NCBI RefSeq assembly: GCF_000315625.1
Contig: NW_005434647.1
Coordinates: 683,307-747,306, forward strand
Origin: Guillardia theta CCMP2712
Lineage: Eukaryota; Cryptophyceae; Pyrenomonadales; Geminigeraceae
Reading direction: 5' to 3'
DNA length: 64,000 bases
Part shown: positions 20,476-31,678 of the stretch, in pieces
How positions within the stretch are numbered: the stretch's first letter is position 1
Layout of the letters: each line of letters begins with the position of its first letter
Notes under the pieces: generated by a model
The model's database searches: none
The model's input: the letters and a program-made list of their open reading frames with translations, nothing else
What the model was told of the DNA's origin: nothing
Position numbers and translations under genes: made by a program

Positions 20476-21161
20476 TGTCTTCTTGTATCTTGATACATTC
20501 TCACGGGTCCCTTCATTTCTGTTCTCAATCGCCGCATGTTGATATGGCACCAATACTTTCACACTGCCCAGTCTCAATCCTGCTCCCCTCCCACTCCCTC
20601 CCGCACAGCTCCATCACTCCTCCTTTCCCTCCTTCTCCAAGCATGGCACCGCCTCTCTAGCTTCATGCTCTACCGAGCATTGCAGCTTCATACTGAACAG
20701 CATCGACTCTGCTGCCGCTGCACCGCTAGTTGCGCCATCGCTGCCTTCACGCTGCGTTGCCCGCGCATCGGGACCACAAACTCGCATCGAAAGAATTCTC
20801 GGTCTGTGTGGGGATGTGGTTACCCGGGAAGTGGGTATGTGGGGTATGTGGTCCCGGGCTCGCGCGGAGGTGGACTCGAAAAATGCAGAGGGGAAGGGAG
20901 GGGAAATTGGCGGAGAGAGGCGGGAAGAGAGCAGGGGGAGAAGGGGGAGCAGGAGGAGGGTGGGGGGGGGAGGGGCAGAAGGAAGAAGGAAGAAGGAAGA
21001 AGGAAGAAGAAGTCAGAGGGATGGTTGAGCGAGGTCAGACAAGAAGTGCTCCATGGTGAGGGATGTCTGAAATGAAGGGATGGTCGTGATGCCTGAATGC
21101 AAGAGATGTCTGATATGAATGAGAGCACAAGCAGAGCGATTGAGGTTGAGAGATGTATGTG

Positions 21162-21193
<32 letters not shown>

Positions 21194-21734
21194 GTCCGCT
21201 CTGGAGTTGGAGGACGAAAAGAATCGAGAGGACGGGTGGATGCAGGAAGGGAAGGGACTGAGCAGTGCTGTGAAGAGGCAGAGAGAAAACAAGTGGGAGG
21301 AATGCAGATGAGTGTAGGCGTGATGGTGAACTGTGTGGACCGAGATGCTATGTGATACTGAGGCCGTGTGAGTGTGCATGAAGCGAAATCTGTCCTTAAA
21401 AGTTAGTTTTGTCGTGTGATCAGAAAGGTGTATCAGCTTTCATGTTGTCCGTCTCGAATTTGTCATGATGAGCCATCAGCATGTGCCCAAGATGAAATCA
21501 TTGATGTTAGATCAGTCTACAACCATCATGTTGTAGCCATCTTATTGAAGCTCTGATGCTGTTTCTCGTGATGTTATCAACAAAATTGAGCGTGTCATGG
21601 CTGAGGGCTGAAGCTCAACAGGCTCAGTGCAGCGCCTGTAGCGATCAACACATCCTTCCCCTCGGCAAGAAACGTGCGATGACACTAATGACATCTTTAC
21701 AGGCTCTTGCTTGCTCGACCTGAGGACCCGGACT
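20476..21734. other. Intergenic region with purine-rich tract and GT microsatellite
   Basis: About 1.2 kb without a convincing gene. It holds a pyrimidine-rich start (20580-20640), a purine-rich tract (about 20880-21030, GGAGAAGAAGG words) and a (GT)n dinucleotide run at 21162-21189. The last 200 bp upstream of 21735 presumably contain the promoter or 5' leader of the Mediator-like gene. Confidence 0.55.
21162..21189. repeat. (GT)n microsatellite
   Basis: Uninterrupted GT dinucleotide run of about 14 units in the intergenic region upstream of the Mediator-like gene. Confidence 0.95.
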
Positions 21735-24700
21735 ATGTCCAAAAGGAGTCTTGGCAATGAGTCCGGGCTACGAGCCCTTAAGAGGATCCAACTACTGCGG
21801 AAGGATCAGGACTTCAACAAGACCCTGCTGACCTCGTGGAAGGAGCGGAGGAGTGCTCCAACCTTGCTGCTGCAGTCGGAGGCTGTGGATGTCTCGCCAG
21901 CTCTCCAACACCTCTGTAAACTCTTCTTCCATGGACCTTGTCCGAGCCCGATGCTCAAGGAGTATATCAAGGAAGCGATCGTCAGCTGGTGGCCCACTCA
22001 CTCTCAGACGGTTGCAGAGACGATGATGGGGATGGTGGAGAAAGCTGATCCGAGCAAGGCGCACCAGTATCAAGCCGTTGTTGAGATCGCAAAGGTGTTT
22101 GTGTGGAACGGTTGGTGCAAGCGTGAGGCGGGCAAGCTTTCTCTGTGCGATATGCCGGAGGATCAGCTGCCGACAAATGTCGTGCTGCCATGCCTGAGAA
22201 TGTTTTTGAAGGGAATCAAACATTGGAACGAGACCGTGAAGCTCTCTGCGACTGACCCACTGGCGATGCAGGAGCTCGTGGACGGATGTGTGGAGATGAA
22301 CATGGAACTCTGTGTTGCTTCGCTCAAGAGCGTTCTTCATTCTGACTTCTTCTTTGAGAACATGGTTCACATCGCGATGGTCAACGCGCAAGATTGGGAG
22401 GGATTTTCATCCGACGTCCATGAGCTGTATCAGAGCAACAAATCGTCTACCAAGTTGCAGAGCCTATGGAATGACCTCAAAGTCTACAACGATCCTCTGC
22501 AGCTCTGCCTCCTATGTGAGCCCTCTCATCTCAGAGACACTCTTGGTGTAGACATGCAGAACGATGACGTCACGAGGAGAACGCTGATGTTGGCTATGTG
22601 GTCGACCATGGATCGCTCGAGTCACAGCAGTGCGGACATTGACGACATGGCCTTGTTCATGCATGACATCAGAGACTTGCAGGGCTCTCGCAGCGTTCAC
22701 TTTGCCTACAACCTCTGGCTCTCTTTGCTCTTCATCTTGAGCAGCTCCAAGCTCGGGACCCCCGACCGTATCGTTGCCCGTCACTTCCTCCTCTGGCACT
22801 TGCCCAAGATCATCCTGTCTATCGGGCAGGTCGAGAACGAGGTCAAGATCTGGACGCGGTCGCCCTTCATGGGCATCTTGCAGGTCGAGGACCTCCTAGG
22901 AGCGCAGGGCGTCATCGAGCAGGCGTTTGCACGCGTGCGGCAGTGGCCGCAGTTCCTGCATGTCAATGTTCCCTCAGCTCCCACCAACACGCCCGACGTC
23001 TGGAACCTAGTCTGTGACGCCTTCACTGATCTTGGAGCCATGGACGAGCAGCAGGTCCGCATGCACATCAAGCCGCTGGTCCAGTGGCAGAAACCCGCGC
23101 CGGAGAGCACGAGCCGGGATGACCTGCGGAAGAACGTGGCTCCCAAGTGTGTGGAGGACGTGCTTGCGATCGAGAGCATGGTACAGGACGAGTGCCGCAA
23201 CATGGCGCACATCCACAGCCAGGTGACTGGCAACGCGCCCGTTCTGCAGCTCTGGAACTTGCTGTGTGAGGAGGTCACCAAGGGCTCCCGGTGCAGCGCT
23301 GAGTCAGCGCGGGTGATCGCGACCTTCCTCGGAGTTCCTCCTGACCTCGCCAACGACCCTGTGCCCGTAGCCGTCTACGTTCACTTCCTCAACAACGTCA
23401 TCAAGTCTCCTGCCACCATGGACATCGTGAAGGCTCAGCGGTACCTCGAGAACGTTCTGTTCGGCATCTCCTTCCGCCTCGACGTCCTCGGGAGCAGAAT
23501 GCCGAGCTCAGCGCCGGACTCTCCGAACTTCGAAGTTCACAAGCAGTTTGGCGACATCTTCCTGATCGCCTGCCTGATCGTCAACCGTTACAAGCTCCAC
23601 CAGAGCGACATCTTCATGGAGAGTCTGGAGCGCGAGTCCCTCAAGTGGACGGCAGAGGATGCGCGGGGCTGCTACGCCTGCTGGCTGCGGCGGCACTCGG
23701 AGATACAAAAGTATGGCAAGCTGAACATGGAGGACCGAACGGTCGAGAACAAGCTCGTCGAGTCTGTTTTCAATCAGAACTGGGGCAAGAAGGCGGAGCT
23801 GGAGAAGGCTGTCAAGACCTTCACAGCTTGGGCTGTGCTGGAGTGTGTTCCAAGCTTTGCCGAGCGAGTGTTTCAAGGGTGCTGCGCTGATCGCATGCAG
23901 TCTCAGGCAGCTGCGCAGGCGCTGCACATGCTCATCAGTGTCGTGCGGTACGCGATGGTGGACACTGTCGCTCATCTCTGCATGCAAGCGACTTCGCACA
24001 GGACGGAGCAGGGAGGGAAGAACGAGGCCGTGTCTTGCAAGAAAGCCATCGAAGTCCTGCTGAAGCTCCTCACGGACTTGACAGCAGACGAGACGAAGCC
24101 TCTCATCGTCATCGATCGCAACATGTCCCTCGTCCTCCACAGGCTGCCGGAAGACAGCGCATCTCAGGTGAGCCTTCCCCGCCCCCGCCTCTCTGACCCC
24201 CTGAGCAGCTCAAAAAGAAGCTCCAGAGCTCCCTCGACCTCTCGCCCATCGACCTTCTCAACCACAAGAAGGTCATCTATGACGTGCTCGTCAGCATTCA
24301 CCGGGGAGGCCCCCAGCTGCAGCATAGCGAAGCCATGCGTCTCCTGCGTCGGAGGATCGAGCCCTACGAGCTCGCCAAGGGGATGATAGACGAGGTTATC
24401 TTCCTGTCCTCGCAGGTCACGCCCCACCCGCTCCTGCTCCCACCTGATGCGGATGCAGAGCTCGACTGCTGCAAGCATCGCGACGACCTTCAACCTGTGT
24501 TCCATTGGCACTTTCCTCCTCTCGCACGGATCCCTTGTACCGTTCCTCGTGCTCCTCTTCGCACATGACGTTGCGATGCAGGATGTCAACGGAAGGAACT
24601 TGATAGCCGAGTCTTTCATGCTCGAAGTCCTTCCCTCCATGCTCCTGCGGCTTGAGAATCAACGCCATGCGCTGCTGCTTGCCAGGTCCTGCTCCCCTGA

Positions 24701-25357
24701 TCCTCCCCTGCTCTAACTGGAACTGGCAGATTCACCACCATGCTCGCCATAGCCAACGGCTGCAACGCATGGAAGTCTCTTCGGCAACGGAACTTGATGG
24801 GCACTGGCGACATGTCTGTCAACGACGGGGCCTCGCATGCGCAGGCGGGTGAGAGGAGCGAGGGGCGGGAGGTGAAGTCGCAGCAGGTGGCGGTCGAAGC
24901 AGCCTTCGGTCAAGTGCCGCACATCCTGACTAGGCTCTCCACCTTGTACTCCACTAAGACTGGCCTAAGGTTATGAGCCTCCCCGTCCTGGCGCTTCTCT
25001 CACCCTCATGCAGGGATGCTAAGGAGGCGTCGATGCTCTCCTTCGCTCTTTCCATGCTGTCCAACGCCCTCCGCGTCCGCTGGTACGATGAGTTGAGATG
25101 AGGACGAAGAGGAAGGGAGAGGGTGAGGGAGATGGAGAGCGAGGGAGATGGAGGGAGGGGAGGATGGGGACGAGAGGCTGACAGGCGTTCAGGCTCTCGC
25201 AGTACATGGACCTGATGGTGGCGGCCGAGGCACTAAGAAGGTGACATAGATGTCTCCTCCTCTGCCGCTGTCCCTCACCCCGCACAGGATGGGCTTCCAC
25301 CGCCTTGCTTGGCTCGCCATCGACACGCTAAACCGACCGCAGCAGAACCCCATCTAG
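21735..25357 (+). CDS. Mediator tail subunit-like protein (MED5/MED24/MED33 type), about 950+ residues
   Basis: From ATG 21735 (MSKRSLGNESGLRALKRI) one long exon of about 2.4 kb reaches a GTGAGC donor near 24169. Later exons: LKKKLQSSLDLSPIDLLNHK to MIDEVIFLSSQ (about 24210-24416), MRMQSSTAASIATTFNLCSI to LENQRHALLLAR (24447-24686), FTTMLAIANGCNAWKSLRQR (from about 24731), DAKEASMLSFALSMLSNALR (about 25015-25080), YMDLMVAAEALRR (about 25203-25241) and MGFHRLAWLAIDTLNRPQQN with TAG at 25355-25357. The protein is all-helical. Its start (LLTSWKERRSAPTLLL, then HGPCPSPMLKEYIKEAI and MMGMVEKAD) resembles the N-terminus of metazoan MED24 (a WKERW motif, then GPSPNPLILSYLKYAI). Mediator couples activators to RNA polymerase II. 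The assignment is by eye and moderate; that it is one large helical-repeat protein is secure. Confidence 0.55.
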
Positions 25358-25514
25358 AGGTAACGCAGCAGGGAGAAGGAGCGTTCTACGTGAGCAGGAA
25401 CGGAGAGGGTGAGCGGCTGACGAGAAGGCAAGGGAAGTAAACCTTACAGGTGTATTCTGAAAATCGAAACAAAACTAGACGCCTCTACAGCGTTAAATCT
25501 ATACTACACGTCCT

Positions 25515-27288
25515 TTACCGTCCCATGACAACTCCCTGTAACAAGGGCATGCCCGTCAGCCTTGCAGCTGAAAGGTCCCAGCAAGGCTCCGAGTAGTCAC
25601 GAGCTGGAAATTGAACAGAAGGCCGGAGCCCGCCCAGGACTGAGGTGTTGTTTGCAAGCAGTCCGAGGGAGAGAGGGCTCGTCAGCGAGTTCAACAACTG
25701 GTTCTGCGAGTTGAGTGCCAGGAGGGCTGAAAGGTCCAAGGACTTGCTGGTGCTGGGCTGCATGAAGCTCAGCAAGTTGACAGACTGGGTGAGGCTCTCA
25801 GGAGGAGAGCTCGCCGCGCTGGTGTTTTGACTCGACGTCTCCTCAGAGATACTTCCACGTGCCTCCTCAAAGGGATTTGAGATCTGCACAGGATGTACAA
25901 CCTTGTGCCACGAGGAAGGTTTGTGCGCGTCAGCATTGAGCACTGCCGAGAACGTTGGGACTTTCGGCTCCTCACTGCTCTTCAAGTCAGCCAACAAAGA
26001 GAGCAAAGAAGGAGGAAAACACTGACCTGACATGCGCACTCAAATCAGTCGGGCTTTTCTTGTCGTTGACCTCCCCCAGGGAGCTCATGCACATGCTCTC
26101 CTGCCCAAGTCCGACGCAACGAGAGCAAGGTCTTTCCGTGTCGCATCGAACCTTGGACCTCCTACACGTGTCGCAAGCCATCTTCTTCGCCACTCTACAC
26201 CTCTTTGCCTTAATCTCGGTGAGTTGAGAATCAAAACCATCCATAGGCAATAAGGAGTCGGTGCTTGAAACGCTGTTGTTCCTCTTTGCCTCCATGATCG
26301 AGGACTCCTCCTTGTCATGCGCAATCTCAGCATCTGTCGCGCTTCCAGAGCACAGGTCTCCTTGTCCATTCCGCACACACCGCGTGCAAGGCCGCATGTC
26401 TTCACACTTGACTTTGGAACGTCTGCACGAGTCACAAGCTCTCTTGGTGGTGATTCTGTGACGTTTGCGAGCCTCCTCTCCCGCCCCACGTTCATGCTCC
26501 AACGAAGATTGATCTTGAGGATTCCGTAGAGCCACCAGTGAAGCAACGGCCTCGTCGGCATTGGAGGGCTCTTCCTGGCCTACAAAGTGCTGTTGATGCG
26601 AGAACAACCCAGCGATGTTGGATTGAAGTTGTTGTGGATTGACGTTTGTGTCGTGGGCAACGTTGTTGCTCAACTTCGCCTGGAGCTGCTGGATCAAGAG
26701 CAACGGATCGATACCTCTGGGCTCTGTCTTGGGTGCGATCAGATTGCATTGCTGCAACATGTCGAGTTGGAGCTGCTTTTGCTGCAAGTCCCGAAGTTGC
26801 TGTTGGATTTGTAGTTGCAGTTGAAGCTGCTGCTGGAAGTTTTGCTGGGGAAGAAACAAATCCGTATTCAGGGTCGGGGGGTGCTGTTGCAGGACCTGTG
26901 CAGCTGACATGCTTGGAGAGATTGAAGTTGGAGAAGCGAAGGACTGAGGTGACGAATTGTGCGCAAGGGCCTCAGAGCTCGAGCTCATTGCCGTCACTTG
27001 ATGCTGAACCAACGAAAGGGATCCATTGAGAGTTTCGAGAACGCTTGAAGGAATGCGCTGGGCTGACTCCGGCATTAAGGAATGGGTCATATGCAGAGGT
27101 GAAGTTTCTCCGAGTTTGGGATCGTGCGTGCTCCTGCTCAAGCATAGTTCCGCGTGGCCATTTCGAAGGCATCTGGAGCAGGGTCTAACTTCGTCGCACT
27201 TGACTTTCGATCTCCTGCATGGCTCGCAAACATTCGTGACATGCTTTCTTCTTCCGCGCGCTGCAATCGGTTCGCCTCCTGCCGCCAT
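25515..27288 (-). CDS. Transcription factor with three Zn2Cys6 binuclear clusters
   Basis: From ATG 27288 a long exon encodes three complete fungal-type Zn2Cys6 DNA-binding motifs with identical C-x2-C-x6-C-x5-C-x2-C-x8-C spacing: CEPCRRSKVKCDEVRPCSRC (about 27140-27230), CDSCRRSKVKCEDMRPCTRC (about 26350-26445) and CDTCRRSKVRCDTERPCSRC (about 26095-26180), each ending with a Cys eight residues later. Each is preceded by basic residues. Between clusters 1 and 2 lies a Gln-rich segment (QQNFQQQLQLQLQIQQQ), typical of an activation or coiled region. After one intron (about 26020-25985) the C-terminus is Ser/Leu/Asn-rich and disordered, ending at 25515. It presumably acts in the nucleus; targets unknown. 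One or at most two such clusters is usual, so a triple arrangement is odd. It is tail-to-tail with the Mediator-like gene. Confidence 0.85.
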
Positions 27289-29556
27289 AGTTTCCGTCGC
27301 TTTTTTCCGAAAGCTCACCTGCCTCACAGGAATAACCCCTCTCTAACCCCTTTATACACCCCACCCCTCAACACAGTGCACCCTATCTACCACGTCGTAC
27401 GATGTGTGCATTTCATCAAATGTACCGGTACCTTTGTCGTATTTTTTAGGGGTCTTTTTCATAGAGTCTCAGTACCCACCCCTTGCAATCCTGATTTCCG
27501 GTCAAACCACCACCACCCCATTCCGATTGCATCCGCTCATTTTACCCCACGATCGTGACCAACGTGTGTCACGTCGATACCACTTATATGGCCCCACCCC
27601 CTTCCGCCCTACCCCACCCCTGTCTCCTACTCCCGAATGCGAATCGTTGCATCTTGTCATCCTGCCGAGTTTTCCGAGCGAAGCTCTACCCCGTTATATT
27701 AGCATCAAATCACGGGTACCGGGGTTTCCAGTACCCCCTCGGAACTGGTCTCTGGTATACGAAATCGGACGCCTCCCGAGACCACCCCCTACCCCCTATT
27801 TTACCAGTACCATATTCGGTTTCCACCGATTCTGTCTTGCATATCCCACTCGGACACTCCGGTCCGGCCAAATCCGATCGGGTAATTCCACTACCCTACC
27901 TCATTGCTTCCTTTTGTGTATACCTACCCATACTTTCACCATCAAGGATTAGGAAACCACACCCCTCCTCTGACTTTGGAATTTTCTGCATAACCCGCAC
28001 CACCCCACTAATGCCGTGCCTGGCAATTTTTCTGCGACTCCGACCGATCCGAGGAGTTGAAGTCTATTAAGGGACGGACTAAAAGATATAACTCAGGTCC
28101 CTACACATTCGATTTTCTAAGTCAGCTTCTAAGTCAGATGCGATATCCCTCGACCTATCAGGATATCTCCTCCCATCGGAGCTGGTCCGTCACCACCCTC
28201 TAGGATCCGCTCAGTACCCAGTGTTTTCCTATACAACAGGACCCGTTTAGAGCTTTGCTGTACCGACGGATGCTGACACGTTGGCATGTCATCTCCGGTA
28301 CCAGAACAAACTCTTACAATGACCCCTCCCCAGTATCTGGTACAAATTACTGGTGGTTACCCGGGAGTGCCGTGACTGTGCTGTAGTAAAAATCTCTCTT
28401 AGTTGAGAGGTGTCACGCGTTTTTCGGGCAGTTGTCACGAGCCCCTTGAAATGAAGCATTGACCCGGTGAGCACCCATGAAATCCCTCAAAGAAGGATGG
28501 AAAAGTGAGGGGTAGGTGGTGTCAAAAGGGATCAAACGAGTATGAGGGTGATGATATTGCGGAAGTGCATTGCAAGTCTCCGAGACTCCGTCGACAGGTA
28601 GAAAGTTGGTAGCCCGTGACACCCGGGAGGTGAGATAGCGAGGGCAGTAATCAAGAAATAGGAGAGACTCTATTAATTTCATGCGGGGCAGCCCTTCAAG
28701 CCCGGATGATCGGTGATCGATGGTTCCGAGATTTTTTTTCTTAAAAAAAACATTTTTCCACACGCATGAAGCGATACCTTGAAACTTTTGAGTTGAGGGC
28801 TCCCGAGACTCCGATCGGATCTCCTCGGGTCGGAGATAGATATCTCGCTTGATTCCGAGTTGTAAAGATTTCACGGGCCCCCCTCAGAACTATCTCAGCT
28901 GATCGGAGCGGCAAACGCCGAGGGCGGTCAGCAAGTCACGAATAATTGCCCCCCGAAGTCCAAAGGTCAGTCGTTTGCAGTCAGCCGCCTCGGAGCCTCC
29001 GATTCGGATCTTTCCGAGTGACTTTGACTAGGCGTAGTGGTACTGATCTTTAAGTCTCGGATCTTTAACCGTCCTCCGGGCCGGCGGCCTCTCCGACGGG
29101 GCCCCGGGTGACCACCGGCGGGCCAGACCGGGCCCGCCCCGGGCGGTTGACTCTGTGAAAGTCTCCTTGCCACACACGGGGGTTGTGCGAGTAAAGTAAG
29201 CTCTTTATACAGTTGTGCTCTTTATATCCGGTTCAATGCCATGATGCGAGACGGTCTCTCTTGTCTCTTCGTTGTAAAGGTTCTCTTGATATTGTTCCGC
29301 TCTTTTGGGCCGTCACGGGGAGATGTTGCCTCGGATACCGCCTTAGTTGTGGATGCCACATCATTCAAGCAAGCAACAGTACAGATTTGTTTGCGTCATT
29401 CGACGAATTCATGACTAAGACAAAAGGGTACAACACGACAACAGACTGGCAATGATCTAAGCTGCTATCTCGGCGTCGCACATCAGAAAGACTCTGCGGG
29501 CAACATCATCAGTAATCAGCAAGCATATATCGACTCGTACCTTGATCCTGTTCAAG
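27289..29556. other. 2.3-kb intergenic region, CTACCCC-type DNA and a small GC island
   Basis: No gene recognised. From about 27330 to 28350 the top strand is C/T-biased with many CACCCC, CTACCCC and GGTACCGG words. From 28380 to 28900 it is mixed, with an A/T run near 28729-28750. A short GC-rich island sits at about 29060-29160 (GGGCCCGCCCCGGGCGG). Open frames here lack codon character. The first part likely includes the promoter of the Zn2Cys6 gene. Confidence 0.5.
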
Positions 29557-30544
29557 TCATGGCTTTGGCTCGCTGTCGTCCTCAGATTTTCGCCTATGCT
29601 TTTCCAGGATAGATTTAGTCTCCATCAGCTCTCCCTCTTCTGCTGACGCGTCATCGAAAAAGTCCACCTCCTTCTTGAAAACATGTGCAACTTCGCTGAA
29701 AAATCTGATCTCCTCCTTAGCTGTACGTGAAGATAAAAACACAAACAGCCCCGTCGGTCCATGGATGTGTTCCGACAGGTACCCATACAACATCTTCTCC
29801 TCTGATAAACCAGGCATCAAAAGGTCCTCTGGTAACCCGATCCGTTTCCATACGGCCAGTCGTAAGCTATTATTCGTCTGCAAGTGCCTGTTCATGGAGC
29901 GCATAGAAAGCTGTCTTTGAATCATCAGCTCCAAGTCCTTCCGCGGCAAGCCTTTCTGTACAGAGTTGATCTCCTCGCCGCCGTCCTCACTGTTGGCAAT
30001 GATATCCATAGCTTTCCTAAAAAGATCCTCAACCAGATACCTGTGTTTGTGCAATCATTCAGTAGAGGCCACACCATGGCAAACAAAGTCTTCACCTCTG
30101 AGAGATGTATGACACTTGCCGTTTGTAGTAGTTGACAATAATCTGATGATAGTTCTCCGCCTTCTGCAGCTGCAGCTGCTTCTCCGCATCCTTATCATTC
30201 AGCGCTAGTGCAACGACATAGGCGGTCCCATTCGGATCTTTAATCTCCAGCAACTCACACGCATGCTTGAGATATGTTGAAGCGCGATAGCGAGATGACG
30301 CATGAGTATCTGTGGTGAAGGAGTGATAGCGAGATGATGTATGAGTAGCTGTGGTGAAGGAGTGATAGCGAGATGATGTATGAGTATCTGTGGTGAAGGA
30401 GTGATAGCGAGATGATGCATGAGTAGCTGTGGTGAAGGAGTGTACTCGCGGGTGAAGGCCTGAGGGGCTTGTATGGAGGCTTCTCCGAGCAGACCAGACA
30501 AAGCGGCGCAGTAGTTGCATGGCGATAGTTACGCTGTTTTCCAT
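29557..30544 (-). CDS. Hypothetical protein with N-terminal 13-residue repeats, two exons
   Basis: ATG 30544 opens an organelle-presequence-like start (MENSVTIAMQLLRRFVWSAR, then RSLHTSPSG). Four 13-residue repeats of the form YHSFTTDTHTSSR follow, encoded by the 39-bp tandem repeat at 30286-30441. Next come STYLKHACELLEIKDPNG, a helical segment to about 30095, an intron, and a second exon (from about 30045) with VEDLFRKAMDIIANSEDGG, LGLPxDLL-like helices and EKMLYGYLSEHIHGPTGLFV, ending acidic (RRKSEDDSEPKP) at 29557. The length is about 310 residues. I do not recognise a family. The coherent frame on both sides of the intron makes it a credible gene, probably mitochondrial or plastid if the leader is real. 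Confidence 0.6.
30286..30441. repeat. 39-bp tandem repeat, four copies (coding)
   Basis: Units at 30286-30324, 30325-30363, 30364-30402 and 30403-30441, each starting GATAGCGAGATGA and ending GGTGAAGGAGT, differ at only a few bases. The length is a multiple of three, so the host frame is kept. Confidence 0.95.
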
Positions 30545-31678
30545 GAGGGGTGCTAGACTGGGGAGGCTTGAGCTTTCGGAGGTCGAAATCAGAGCTCAAA
30601 GAGAACTTCGGCTTGGGATGATGACATTGAAATGGGTACATGATCCTAAAAAGACCGGGTAGTGTTGAGAGCATTGAAATACTTTCAGACGAGCTTCAAA
30701 CTGGCGCGAAAATCAAGACCCACAAACCTGCGAAAAGGATTCTTTTCGTTAGACAATAATATTTCAGAATCTTTTTCAGTGACAGTTCAAAATTTCAGAA
30801 CCGTAAAATCAAAATATTTGAGAATAAGAACCCTTTTCGATACGTGAAAAATTCCAGAAGGGAATTGGAACTCGGAACCGTCGGAACGGAACCGGCGGAG
30901 GCCCAACGGTTACCGTACCGGGTGGGTCCCGGAGTCCTCAAAGTGCCAGGCTCATCCGGTCCGTTTTGGCTCGAAGCCTGCCCACAGTGTGGGCGTGGGC
31001 CGGGCCCCGGGCCGGGCGGCCCGGGCCCACGGTCACCGCGGGGCCCCCGGTACTAGCCTTAGTACTGACTCACTGACGCGGGCCCGCATCCTAGTGACTT
31101 GGCCCGGGGCCGAGCCAGTACTATAGTACCGGGGGGGGGGCCGGGGGGCGCTTAGTACCCCGGGCGACCCGCCGCTGATCGGACCGCCGCGTGACCCGTA
31201 GTACCGTGTCACAGCATCATAGTAGGGCGGCCGGAGCGGCCCGGCCCGGCCGGACATTTTTCAATCCTTTTTACAGGGGTGGGGTAGTAGAATTTGTTGG
31301 GAATCGCAATGGCGATCCCGCGACAAACTGTTTCGAGGATGAATATCTCAAGAATGAAAATCTGTACAATGCAAAACAAACATTTTGTATTTAGAGATAC
31401 ATACAAATTGTCATTCTCTATACTTGTTCGCTTTGTACACGTCTTAATGTTTGACATTTTGTCCTTTCTATCTCTTCTTCCGTAGACTTACAACCAGACA
31501 AAGTTCGTAAACCCTGAAATCTAGGCATTTGTCCTGTGAATCCTCCTCGTGTATCCAAAGATTGAGTATGTATACGTTTCCGAGATCGAGGTTGGGACCT
31601 GCACTCATTCTCTTTGTCCCGTGTTCCTTCCTCTGCGTTGAAAAGCTTCTTCTCCCCACGCACTTAAACTTTTGGCAC
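30545..31678. other. Intergenic region with AT-rich edge and GC island
   Basis: No gene recognised. Bases 30680-30880 are AT-rich with TTCAAAATTTCAGAA words. They switch at about 30880 to a very GC-rich island (to about 31255) containing GGGCCGGGCCCCGGGCCGGG and a run of 10 G. From 31260 to 31678 it is AT-rich again. The AT/GC/AT pattern matches other islands in the window. Confidence 0.55.

Noticed and set aside
27154-28070. Plus-strand frames rich in Pro/Thr/His
   Set aside because: Antisense to the Zn2Cys6 exon or translations of CTACCCC-type DNA.
28413-28874. Minus-strand frame of 153 residues
   Set aside because: Lies in mixed intergenic DNA with a poly-A/T tract; no family features and no supporting exons.
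30286-30441. CRISPR-like array
   Set aside because: The four 39-bp units are directly adjacent without spacers and code for protein repeats; the genome is eukaryotic.
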